Shown in pieces: positions 1 through 5,667 of a stretch of 15,223 nt of DNA; position 1 is the stretch's first letter, and each line of letters begins with the position of its first letter. This DNA comes from an uncultured Collinsella sp. (GTDB taxonomy: Bacteria > Actinomycetota > Coriobacteriia > Coriobacteriales > Coriobacteriaceae), in contig URKU01000043.1 in the NCBI GenBank assembly GCA_900548515.1, positions 1-15,223 on the forward strand, given 5' to 3'. The notes below the pieces were generated by a model. It saw only the letters and a list, made by a program, of their open reading frames with translations. It was not told where the DNA came from and did no database searches. Made by a program: the position numbers and the translations under genes.

Positions 1-116
1 AGCAGGAGCCGGCAGGGGCCGTTCTGTCGAACAAATACTCAAGATTTGGGATAGACGCTACTGATTCATTTGCCTCATATGGAGCTGCGGTGGTTGTGTA
101 TGTGGGGCTATTTTGC
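1..116. other. Unassigned sequence at window edge
   Basis: This stretch precedes the first hairpin repeat. On the plus strand the frame starting at base 3 stays open to a TGA at 237-239 and would end a protein with a short hydrophobic segment (YGAAVVVYVGLFCVSP) that runs on into the repeat. On the minus strand another frame is also open across the same bases. With so little sequence and two competing frames I cannot decide whether this is the 3' end of a gene, the start of one on the other strand, or non-coding. No ribosome binding site or terminator helps the choice. Confidence 0.3.
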
Positions 117-167
117 GTTTCCCCAGATAAAACCCGCCAAAATAAACCTGTCCCTTTTTGGCAGGTT
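117..167 (+). repeat. Hairpin repeat family 1, copy 1
   Basis: About 50 bp, beginning TTTCCCCAGATAAAACC and ending TTTTTGGCAGGTT. Bases 131-142 pair with 156-167 (12 positions, one C/A mismatch), leaving a loop that carries ACCTGTCCC. Close copies lie at 2206-2254, 5405-5454 (inverted) and 7579-7629. It is intergenic unless the open frame through bases 3-239 is real, in which case it encodes that protein's C-terminus. It resembles a REP- or MITE-like element; no transposase is present in the window. Confidence 0.85.
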
Positions 168-239
168 AATCGGGGGACTATTTCACCGCAACTTAGGGCA
201 CGGTTAGGGAGTGTGCACCTTAAAGAGTGGTGCCCTTGA

Positions 240-429
240 TTAGAGAGGTCGCGCTCGTCTCTCTAATTGTCTCTCTAAAGAGAAAGCCAGTTAAAGAGAT
301 AACATTGGGCTATCTAACAGTAAATTCGATACATCTCTCTAAATGTCTCTCTAAAATAAGGTGCTTATCTCTCTAAAGTTAGAGAGATATACTATACTTT
401 AGAGAGATAAATCTATCGTTTTAGAGAGA
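240..429 (+). promoter_or_regulatory. Operator array upstream of the AlbA_2/GHKL regulator gene
   Basis: Eight perfect copies of a 9-mer occur in 172 bp. Five read TCTCTCTAA (starting at 258, 270, 334, 346 and 368) and three read TTAGAGAGA (starting at 379, 399 and 421). A ninth, TTAGAGAGG, starts at 240. Orientation flips once, at 377/378, so the array is roughly symmetric about a dyad. Start-to-start spacings are 11-12 or 20-22 bp, apart from longer gaps of 18 and 64 bp on the left. That is one or two helical turns, as for cooperative protein binding on one DNA face. The array ends four bases before the start codon of the downstream gene, whose product has two winged-helix domains, so autoregulation is the simplest reading. 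Confidence 0.8.
365..398 (+). promoter_or_regulatory. Central dyad and candidate promoter core of the AlbA_2 gene
   Basis: Bases 366-376 and 379-389 form a perfect 11-bp inverted repeat with a 2-bp centre, made from two operator 9-mers facing each other. A TATACT hexamer follows at 388-393 and overlaps a second one at 393-398; either could be a -10 box. The possible -35 for the first, TTATCT at 365-370, is weak (17-bp spacer). If transcription starts near 400-405, the central dyad covers the whole core promoter, which fits repression. Confidence 0.5.
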
Positions 430-433
430 CGGA

Positions 434-2134
434 ATGCCAATGCTGCTGGATGAACCTCTTGGCCTTATCGTTGAGCGCCTTCGCAGGCGGGGGACTGATG
501 ACGCATCGGTAGAAGTTAAAGCCTGCACGAATAAATTGAGCGCAGACGTATGGGAGACAGTGAGCGCTTTTGCGAACACTGCGGGTGGGCTCATTATTTT
601 GGGCCTAAACGAAGCCGAAGGATTTGTTCCTTCGGCTAACTTTGCTATCGATAGGGTGCGCGATCAGTTTGTTTCGGGTATCGGAGACGGAGGCTCAGCG
701 GCAGTGGTGACCCATGCGCCACGGTACGAGCTTGATCGAGGCGAGGTCGACGGGCTCCAGGTGCTTCTGGTGCGCATCTTTGAACTTGAGCTTAAAGCGA
801 AGCCTTGCTATATCGGCGCGCGCGGCGTGCAGAACGGTAGCTACAAGCGCGTGGATGATAAAGATATCAAGATGTCACCCGCTGAGCTATATGAGCTGCA
901 GAGTGCGTTGCTTCCGAGCGATGCAGACGGCACGGTGGTTTCGGAGGCAACAGTCGAGGATTTGGATCCAGATGTCGTGCGGTCTATTATCGCAAATCGC
1001 CGGCTGCAGACCCCCCGCGTTTTGCGCGGGGCCGATACGCTGGAAAAGCAGCTGGTCAGACTCAATATCACTACAAAGGATGGTGCGGTGAAGCTCGCAG
1101 GGCTTCTGTCGGCGGGAATTTACCCCCAGCAGTTCTATCCCAAACTCATGATTGATGTCGCCGTTCATTCCGATGTGGAAAAATCTGCACCCGGGCAACC
1201 CCGGTTTATTGACCGCCAGTTGTGCGATGGCCCGATTCCGGCTTGCATCGAAGATGCCCTTGTCGCGATTGGACGGAACTTGCGCAAAGCGGCGATAGTG
1301 CAAGGCGCTGGCAGAAGGGAGGATTGGGAAGTTCCCCAGGAGGTTTTGCGCGAGGCCTTGGCAAACGCCTGCATCCATCGAGAATATTCGCCCATGTTTG
1401 TGGGGCAGGCCGTGAGTGTCGATATCTATCCAGACAGAATAGAGATCAAAAACCCCGGTGGGCTTTGGGGCGGAAAGACGGTGGACAATCTTGCAGACGG
1501 GGAATCGCGCTGCCGAAACCCAAAGCTCATGAGCCTAATGGGGGCGACGCCGTTAGAGCATGCCGAGGGGCCCGTTGCAGAAAGCCAGGGATCTGGTATC
1601 CCGGCTATGATTCGCGAGATGGAGTCTCGTTCGCTTGGAAGGCCGAAATTTATCGTTAAGGCCGATTCGTTTACGGTGCTGCTTTCCCGGCACGGGGCGG
1701 AGCTTGCTGAAAACCGCACGTGGATTCAGAGCCATGTGGGCACCGAGCTGACGGATCGCGAGGAAACATTGCTCATGTTTATGCGGGAGCATGGGTGCGT
1801 ATGCGATGTTCAAAAAATACGAGAGGCCCTGAAGTGGGATTCGGATGACATTCGCCTGATCTGCGGGAATCTTGTCGATAAACATGTCCTGTCAAAATGT
1901 GGCAAAGACACGTTTGAGATTATCGATATGAGCAGAGAATCGTCAGCTTCGACAGCGGATAGGATCCTGGAGGCTCTCAGAGCCGAAGTGGATATGACGG
2001 CGCGAGAAATAGCGGTTGCATCGGGGGTCAAAATTTCGTCCGTCCGCTACCATCTGCCAAAAATGGCGGATAAAGGACTCATCGAAGTAATGGGTTCATC
2101 GACGAGCCGCAACCGCCGCTATCGGAAGAAGTAG
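434..2134 (+). CDS. AlbA_2 / GHKL ATP-binding protein with C-terminal winged helices (predicted transcriptional regulator)
   Basis: A 566-aa protein of the COG2865 type. Residues ~8-150 are an AlbA_2 (Schlafen-type) domain, with the conserved block SVEVKACTNKLSADVW followed by AFANTAGGLIILGL. Residues ~300-420 look like a GHKL-type ATPase module: EALANACIHREY (308-318), IEIKNPGGL (336-344), RNPKLMSLMG (361-370) and a glycine-rich ESQGSGIPAMIREM (383-396). Two winged-helix segments follow, ~436-495 and ~504-565, the last ending in a basic tail. Family members are thought to be DNA-binding regulators; some AlbA_2 proteins act in phage defence or stress, but nothing adjacent points to a defence island. 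The ATG at 434 lies right after the operator array; a second in-frame ATG at 440 is possible, and neither has a strong Shine-Dalgarno. The gene stands alone and is bracketed by two direct copies of the family 1 repeat. Target genes and ligand are unknown. Confidence 0.88.
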   Translation: MPMLLDEPLGLIVERLRRRGTDDASVEVKACTNKLSADVWETVSAFANTAGGLIILGLNEAEGFVPSANFAIDRVRDQFVSGIGDGGSAAVVTHAPRYELDRGEVDGLQVLLVRIFELELKAKPCYIGARGVQNGSYKRVDDKDIKMSPAELYELQSALLPSDADGTVVSEATVEDLDPDVVRSIIANRRLQTPRVLRGADTLEKQLVRLNITTKDGAVKLAGLLSAGIYPQQFYPKLMIDVAVHSDVEKSAPGQPRFIDRQLCDGPIPACIEDALVAIGRNLRKAAIVQGAGRREDWEVPQEVLREALANACIHREYSPMFVGQAVSVDIYPDRIEIKNPGGLWGGKTVDNLADGESRCRNPKLMSLMGATPLEHAEGPVAESQGSGIPAMIREMESRSLGRPKFIVKADSFTVLLSRHGAELAENRTWIQSHVGTELTDREETLLMFMREHGCVCDVQKIREALKWDSDDIRLICGNLVDKHVLSKCGKDTFEIIDMSRESSASTADRILEALRAEVDMTAREIAVASGVKISSVRYHLPKMADKGLIEVMGSSTSRNRRYRKK

Positions 2135-2143
2135 ATGCAGCCG

Positions 2144-2194
2144 AGTCGCCCCTCTTGTGTCTCTCGAAGTGAGATGGGTGCTAGGGGGGCGACT
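2144..2194 (+). terminator. Stem-loop after the AlbA_2 gene
   Basis: AGTCGCCCC at 2144-2152 pairs perfectly with GGGGCGACT at 2186-2194, nine bases downstream of the stop codon. There is a smaller TCTC/GAGA hairpin inside the loop. No T-tract follows, so this may be a 3'-end stabilising structure or a poor terminator rather than a classical intrinsic one. Confidence 0.4.
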
Positions 2195-2205
2195 GCCTCG
2201 CGATA

Positions 2206-2254
2206 TTTCCCCAGATAAAACCTGCCAAAATAAACCTGTCCCTTATTGGCGGGT
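2206..2254 (+). repeat. Hairpin repeat family 1, copy 2
   Basis: Same orientation as copy 1. The 5' part (TTTCCCCAGATAAAACC, 2206-2222) and loop core (ACCTGTCCC) are conserved. The right stem arm is worn, reading TTATTGGCGGGT, with one A/A mismatch and one T/G wobble. It lies between convergent genes. Confidence 0.85.
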
Positions 2255-2304
2255 CAGTTAACGCAGTGCAGGTTGAGCATATGCGAGCGAGCGGTCTCCG
2301 GGTG

Positions 2305-2376
2305 CGGTAAGGTGACGTGAAACAAGCGGGCGCTGACCTTTTGGTCGCGCCCGTGAAGTTGAACGTCAGATTGCCG
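2305..2376. repeat. Covarying structured element, copy A
   Basis: A 72-bp element with a second copy at 11800-11871. The outer stem is CGGTAA (2305-2310) with TTGCCG (2371-2376). A conserved GG/GA internal loop follows, then TGACGT (2313-2318) with ACGTCA (2363-2368). The inner stem is CGGGCGC (2327-2333) with GCGCCCG (2347-2353), then a bulged T, GACC/GGTC and a TTTT tetraloop. Compared with copy B, paired bases change together while loops stay alike. It lies in a convergent spacer, downstream of the LarE-type gene on the minus strand. I do not recognise the family. Confidence 0.75.
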
Positions 2377-2403
2377 TGTCCGGAGCCCGCGCAGCGCCGA
2401 GCA

Positions 2404-2430
2404 GTTACGCCGTTTGTAAAACGGCGTAAC
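2404..2430 (-). terminator. 12-bp hairpin directly after the larE-type stop codon
   Basis: GTTACGCCGTTT (2404-2415) and AAACGGCGTAAC (2419-2430) form a perfect 12-bp stem with a 3-base loop. It abuts the TAG stop of the minus-strand gene. There is no T-tract on either side, so it is a weak candidate as an intrinsic terminator. It sits at the same place relative to element A as the 11901-11922 hairpin does to element B. Confidence 0.5.
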
Positions 2431-3309
2431 CTAAAGGTTCATGTTGCCGTGAATGTAGGGGGTGACCTCGGGGGAGATATGGTCGCAGCCCAGCCCGCGC
2501 AGCGCGGACTCGATGGCGGCGGGCAGCGGGGTCTTGCCCTCGGCATCGACGGCGGTGCCGCCGAGCGCGGCAATCTTGGCGACATCTGCGGGTGCGGCCT
2601 CGATATGCATGCAGCCGCCGACCAAGCGCGCGCGTACCTGTGCCAGGTCAAGATCGTGCAGGTAGTCCTCGCAGGTGCGGATCAAATCGACCTTCTCGCG
2701 CGTAAGCTCCTCGCCCGTGGGGACGCGGGTGGCAAGACATGCTCCCGCCGGCAGGTTCCAAACGGGATAGCCCCATGCGCGCAGCAGCTCGCGCTCTTCG
2801 TCCTTGGTAAAGCCGACCTCCATGAGAGGGGAGCGTACGCCGAGCTCTTCTGCCGCACGCATGCCGGGGCGGTAGTCACCGCGATCGCTTGCATTGCTGC
2901 CATCGATGACGGTGAGAAAGCCGAGCGACTTGGCGTGGTTGACGATGGCGGTAAAGCCGGCGTGCTTGCAGTGGTAGCAGCGATTAGCATCGTTGCAGGC
3001 TACTTGGGGGAGCTGCAGCTGATCCACCGAAAGATTGAGCACGGGGAGCTTAAAATGCGGCCCCTCATTGGCCTGTCCATCAACGGACTGCTCAAACGAA
3101 GTCTGTTCGGGCGTGCCGATGAGCGGCGTGGTGAGATGGATGAGGAGGGTATTGGTAGGCATGATGCGGGCGCACACGGCGGCCAAAAAGCTGCTGTCAA
3201 CGCCGCCGGAAAACCCGATGGCCACGCGCCCGTATGCCAAAAGCAGCTGTTCGAGCGCCGATAGCTTGTCTTGAAGCTCCTCTGCGGGTGCCGTGGTGTC
3301 TAAAATCAT
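2431..3309 (-). CDS. larE: ATP-dependent sacrificial sulfur transferase, LarE type
   Basis: A 292-aa PP-loop ATP pyrophosphatase. The nucleotide-binding loop SGGVDSS is at residues 34-40. The family block NRCYHCK is at 109-115, and AGACLATRVPTGEELT around 188-203 carries Cys191, at the place of the cysteine that LarE sacrifices. In characterised LarE the enzyme adenylates the carboxylates of a nicotinic-acid-derived dinucleotide and donates sulfur to make the nickel-pincer cofactor of lactate racemase and related enzymes. Length matches the family. The start at 3309 has AAGGA about eight bases upstream. No larA, larB or larC is in the window, so the substrate is inferred from family alone; a different sulfur acceptor is possible. 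It is transcribed divergently from the HAD gene. Confidence 0.85.
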   Translation of the reverse strand: MILDTTAPAEELQDKLSALEQLLLAYGRVAIGFSGGVDSSFLAAVCARIMPTNTLLIHLTTPLIGTPEQTSFEQSVDGQANEGPHFKLPVLNLSVDQLQLPQVACNDANRCYHCKHAGFTAIVNHAKSLGFLTVIDGSNASDRGDYRPGMRAAEELGVRSPLMEVGFTKDEERELLRAWGYPVWNLPAGACLATRVPTGEELTREKVDLIRTCEDYLHDLDLAQVRARLVGGCMHIEAAPADVAKIAALGGTAVDAEGKTPLPAAIESALRGLGCDHISPEVTPYIHGNMNL

Positions 3310-3405
3310 GAAACGTTCCTTATCGTTGAGTACTCGATCGAAAACTATAATCCTAATGCGTTACTTGCCATAAGACTTCTATCTGTGTAACGAAAGTGCA
3401 ATATG

Positions 3406-3422
3406 GTATATACGTTATATAC
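3406..3422. promoter_or_regulatory. AT-rich inverted repeat in the larE/HAD divergent spacer
   Basis: GTATATA (3406-3412) and TATATAC (3416-3422) form a 7-bp inverted repeat around CGT. It contains or borders a possible -10 for the HAD gene (TATACA, 3418-3423) with GTGCAA (3396-3401) as a weak -35. An operator or simply an AT-rich promoter; the call is tentative. The rest of the 173-bp spacer shows no other clear signal. Confidence 0.35.
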
Positions 3423-3482
3423 AAGTTGCCAAATGCGGTAGAGTTGCGGCAATGCGACAGCGAGAGTCGATGGGGGACCGAT

Positions 3483-4133
3483 ATGATCAAGGCTGTTATT
3501 TTTGACATGGATGGAACGCTGGTCGATACCGAGCGTTTGGGGATTAAGGCCTGGAAGGCAGGCGCCGCTGAGCTGGGGCTCGCGATTGATGAAGCGCTGA
3601 TCCATCAGTTTATCGGCCGCACGCTGCCCGATGTTATGGACATCCTTGATGAGCATTACGGCAGCCATGAAACCACCGAGGCGATCTATCGTCGCCACAA
3701 GGAGATTCGCGACGAGATGGTCAAGACCGAACTGGAACTTAAGGCCGGTGCCGCCGAGTGCCTAGACGAGCTGCTGGCTGCGGGCTATCACGTGGGTCTA
3801 GCGACGTCGTCGCGCCTCGTTACGGCCGAGCGCAACCTTAAGATGGTCGGTCTTTTTGGCAAGTTTGAAACGGTAACGTGTGGCGAGGACGTCGTGCACG
3901 GCAAGCCCGACCCCGAGATGTATCTGCTCGCCTGCGAGCGCGCGGGCTTTGCTCCCGAGGAATGTGCCGTGGTCGAGGATTCGCGCAACGGCTGCGTCTC
4001 GGGCATCACGGCCGGATGCCATGTCTTCGCCGTCCCCGATATCGTGCCGCTGCCGCAGGACGTGGTGGATGGCTGCGAGGCCGTGCTCGATACGCTGTTC
4101 GACCTGGCGGCGGCAATCAAGACTGTGCGCTAG
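3483..4133 (+). CDS. HAD-superfamily hydrolase, beta-phosphoglucomutase-like subfamily
   Basis: A 216-aa protein with all four HAD motifs. Motif I is DMDGTLVDTE with nucleophile Asp8 and acid/base Asp10. Motif II is LATSS (107-110). Motif III Lys141 lies in HGKPDPEMY, and motif IV is VVEDSRNG with Asp166. An alpha-helical cap of class C1 lies between motifs I and II. Such enzymes dephosphorylate small phosphometabolites or interconvert sugar phosphates; the substrate cannot be read from sequence. The ATG at 3483 is chosen over an upstream in-frame ATG because motif I normally starts near residue 8 and GGGGGAC lies just upstream. It converges on the LacI-family gene across a shared terminator. 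Confidence 0.9.
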   Translation: MIKAVIFDMDGTLVDTERLGIKAWKAGAAELGLAIDEALIHQFIGRTLPDVMDILDEHYGSHETTEAIYRRHKEIRDEMVKTELELKAGAAECLDELLAAGYHVGLATSSRLVTAERNLKMVGLFGKFETVTCGEDVVHGKPDPEMYLLACERAGFAPEECAVVEDSRNGCVSGITAGCHVFAVPDIVPLPQDVVDGCEAVLDTLFDLAAAIKTVR

Positions 4134-4171
4134 AAAATTGCGGCGTTGAAACGAGCGATTGCTCACGTTTG

Positions 4172-4221
4172 CGCTTAAGCAAAAGGGGTCCGGCAATGGT
4201 CGGGCCCCTTTTGCTTAAGCG
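4172..4221. terminator. Bidirectional intrinsic terminator
   Basis: CGCTTAAGCAAAAGGGG (4172-4188) pairs perfectly with CCCCTTTTGCTTAAGCG (4205-4221), 17 bp, and pairing continues inward with wobbles to a CAATGG loop. The GC-rich core is flanked by AAAA on one side and TTTT on the other, so it can stop transcription from both the HAD gene and the convergent LacI-family gene. Confidence 0.9.
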
Positions 4222-4246
4222 GCGACTTAGCATACTCGCGGGCGTG

Positions 4247-5356
4247 CTATAGATACGCACCGAGGTTGATGGCCGTGGCGTCGGTCTGGCTGCTTGCCTG
4301 GGTGCTGGCGCGTTCCAGTAGGAACGGACGTACCAGTTCTTGGCGGTTGATATCCTCGGCGGCGACTGCGGTGACGGTACGCGCTGCGGAGCCGACACGG
4401 ATATGCTTGATCTTTGCCGGGGCCTTGTTCTCGATTTGCTCCATCAGCAGTTGGACACCCTTGCGGCCAATCTCGTAGCCCGGGGGCGCTACCGTAGTGA
4501 GCGGGACCGATCCGCTCCAAGCGAGCGGGTTGCCATCGCAGCCTGCTACGCGTACTTGCCCGGGGACAGAGATGCCCTTGTCGACCAGTGCCGAAACGAC
4601 GCCCGAGGCCAACACATCGGTCAGGCCGACGACAAAATCGGGACGTTCGTCCGCGGGGCGCTCGGCGATTTGGGCACCGATGCCGTAGCCGTCGGCAGCG
4701 GTATTCCATTCGCCGGCGTCGATGACTTCGATCTTGATATCGGGGTGCAGGGCGAGCGCCTTATGAATGCCAAGGACGCGCAGGGTGAGTTGCATAAATG
4801 CTGCTCGGCCGACGACGACAATATGGTGCGCGCCGCGGGCGATGGCAAGTTCGGCAATGATGCGACCCTGGGCCTCATTGTCGGCCGCTACGTAGTAGCC
4901 GGGCTCGGAGCAATGGATGTCCAGATGGACGATCGGCACGGGCATCTTGGTCATGGCGGGGTGCCAGTCGGGGGATGCCATGGGCTGAACCATGACGCCG
5001 GACATCTGGGTGCCCATAAAGTAGCGCAGGTAATGATCCTCGAGAATATCGTCGTTATCGGCGTTGGCGATGAGCAAGTCGTAGCCGTGCTTGCGTGCCT
5101 CGTTGTGGGCGCCGCTGGCGATTTGGAGCGAAAAGCCGTGATCGAGACGGGGGAGCACCAGGCCAAAGGACTTGGTGGCGCCGCCCGCGAGCTGACGGGC
5201 GCTTTGGTTGGGCAGGTAGCCAAGGCGATTGATGGTCTCGTTGATGAGCTTGAGGGTCTCGGGGCGCAGCTTTTCGGGGTGGTTGAGCGCGTTGGAAACC
5301 GTGCCCAACGAAACCCCGGCCTCGCGCGCGACGTCGCTGATTTTTACCTTTGCCAT
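4247..5356 (-). CDS. LacI-family transcriptional regulator
   Basis: A 369-aa protein. The N-terminal helix-turn-helix KISDVAREAGVSLGTVSNAL (residues 5-24) and hinge RLGYLPNQSARQLA (44-57) are typical of LacI/GalR repressors. The remainder is a periplasmic-binding-protein-like effector domain, beginning SFGLVLPRLDHGFS. The start at 5356 is set by the usual M-x-K-V-K-I-S-D-V-A opening and an AAAGGGG ribosome site; a longer in-frame version to 5557 would run through the repeats and is unlikely. Length is slightly above the ~330-350 usual for the family because of a ~25-residue C-terminal tail. The ligand is unknown. No sugar transporter or glycosidase is adjacent; the divergent neighbour is glmS, which may be coincidence. 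Confidence 0.93.
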   Translation of the reverse strand: MAKVKISDVAREAGVSLGTVSNALNHPEKLRPETLKLINETINRLGYLPNQSARQLAGGATKSFGLVLPRLDHGFSLQIASGAHNEARKHGYDLLIANADNDDILEDHYLRYFMGTQMSGVMVQPMASPDWHPAMTKMPVPIVHLDIHCSEPGYYVAADNEAQGRIIAELAIARGAHHIVVVGRAAFMQLTLRVLGIHKALALHPDIKIEVIDAGEWNTAADGYGIGAQIAERPADERPDFVVGLTDVLASGVVSALVDKGISVPGQVRVAGCDGNPLAWSGSVPLTTVAPPGYEIGRKGVQLLMEQIENKAPAKIKHIRVGSAARTVTAVAAEDINRQELVRPFLLERASTQASSQTDATAINLGAYL

Positions 5357-5391
5357 AGCGGCCCCTTTGATGCGTTTCAAGTACAAGCCAG

Positions 5392-5397
5392 ATTGTA
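5392..5397 (-). promoter_or_regulatory. Candidate -10 box of the LacI-family gene
   Basis: On the minus strand the hexamer reads TACAAT, 35 bases upstream of the start codon. A 17-bp spacer would place the -35 inside the family 1 repeat, where only a T-rich, poor match exists. Confidence 0.4.
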
Positions 5398-5404
5398 GCA
5401 TCCC

Positions 5405-5454
5405 AAACCTACCAAAAAGGGACAGGTTTATTTTGGCAGGTTTATCTGGGGAAA
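5405..5454 (-). repeat. Hairpin repeat family 1, copy 3
   Basis: Inverted relative to the other three copies. Read on the minus strand it runs TTTCCCCAGATAAACC, loop ACCTGTCCC, then TTTTTGGTAGGTTT. One A of the AAAA run is lost compared with copy 2. It lies seven bases upstream of the candidate -10 of the LacI-family gene. Confidence 0.85.
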
Positions 5455-5470
5455 CGCCGTTGCCAGCGCG

Positions 5471-5505
5471 ACCACCACGAAGGGGGCAGGTACCTTTGTG
5501 GTGGT
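5471..5505. repeat. Hairpin with a related loop core but a different stem
   Basis: ACCACCAC (5471-5478) pairs with GTGGTGGT (5498-5505), and pairing continues through a G/T wobble and AAGG/CCTT to a 9-base loop, GGGCAGGTA. On the minus strand the loop region reads TACCTGCCC, close to the ACCTGTCCC core of the family 1 repeat 17 bp away and in the same orientation. It seems to be another member of a hairpin-repeat superfamily, though a cis-acting leader structure is possible. Confidence 0.6.
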
Positions 5506-5533
5506 TTGGACCGGCTGGACGTGTGTGCATCGA

Positions 5534-5566
5534 GTGGTATCTAAGTTGAGATACCACCTCTGGTAT
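5534..5566. promoter_or_regulatory. TGGTAT/ATACCA operator-like dyads upstream of glmS
   Basis: GTGGTATCT (5534-5542) and AGATACCAC (5549-5557) form a perfect 9-bp inverted repeat. The right half also pairs with a third half-site, giving ATACCA (5551-5556), CCTC, TGGTAT (5561-5566). These half-sites resemble the TGGT...ACCA operators of HutC-type GntR regulators of amino-sugar metabolism (NagR/DasR). That link to glmS is inference. Confidence 0.4.
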
Positions 5567-5587
5567 ATCAGCTTGCGTTTGCGTGAG

Positions 5588-5593
5588 TACAAT
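5588..5593 (+). promoter_or_regulatory. Candidate -10 box of glmS
   Basis: TACAAT lies 74 bases upstream of the glmS start codon. I find no convincing -35 at 16-18 bp, so the promoter may depend on an activator or lie elsewhere. Confidence 0.35.
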
Positions 5594-5667
5594 ACTCGAA
5601 CGTTATGCGTCTCAGCGCCCCCTGTGCGTGGACGTTTTGCAGTCAAGCGGACGAAGGGATTTATCCT

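Noticed and set aside
3..239. Open plus-strand frame through the first repeat as a partial gene
   Set aside because: Too short, no start in view, and the other strand is open over the same region. Kept only as an uncertain note.
240..429. CRISPR-like array
   Set aside because: The repeated unit is only 9 bp, occurs in both orientations and has uneven spacing, with no cas genes. It is an operator array.
2317..3264. 315-codon open frame on the plus strand opposite the LarE-type gene
   Set aside because: Antisense shadow of a gene with clear PP-loop motifs. Its start lies inside the 72-bp structured element and no ribosome site supports it.
4340..5398. 352-codon open frame opposite the LacI-family gene
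   Set aside because: Antisense shadow; low-complexity Gly/Asp/Val-rich translation without motifs.
5357..5557. N-terminal extension of the LacI-family protein
   Set aside because: It runs through two hairpin repeats, and LacI proteins begin right at the helix-turn-helix as in the 5356 start.
5506..5667. glmS ribozyme or T-box leader
   Set aside because: The leader is short and lacks the multi-pseudoknot ribozyme layout or a T-box sequence. Only small inverted repeats are visible.
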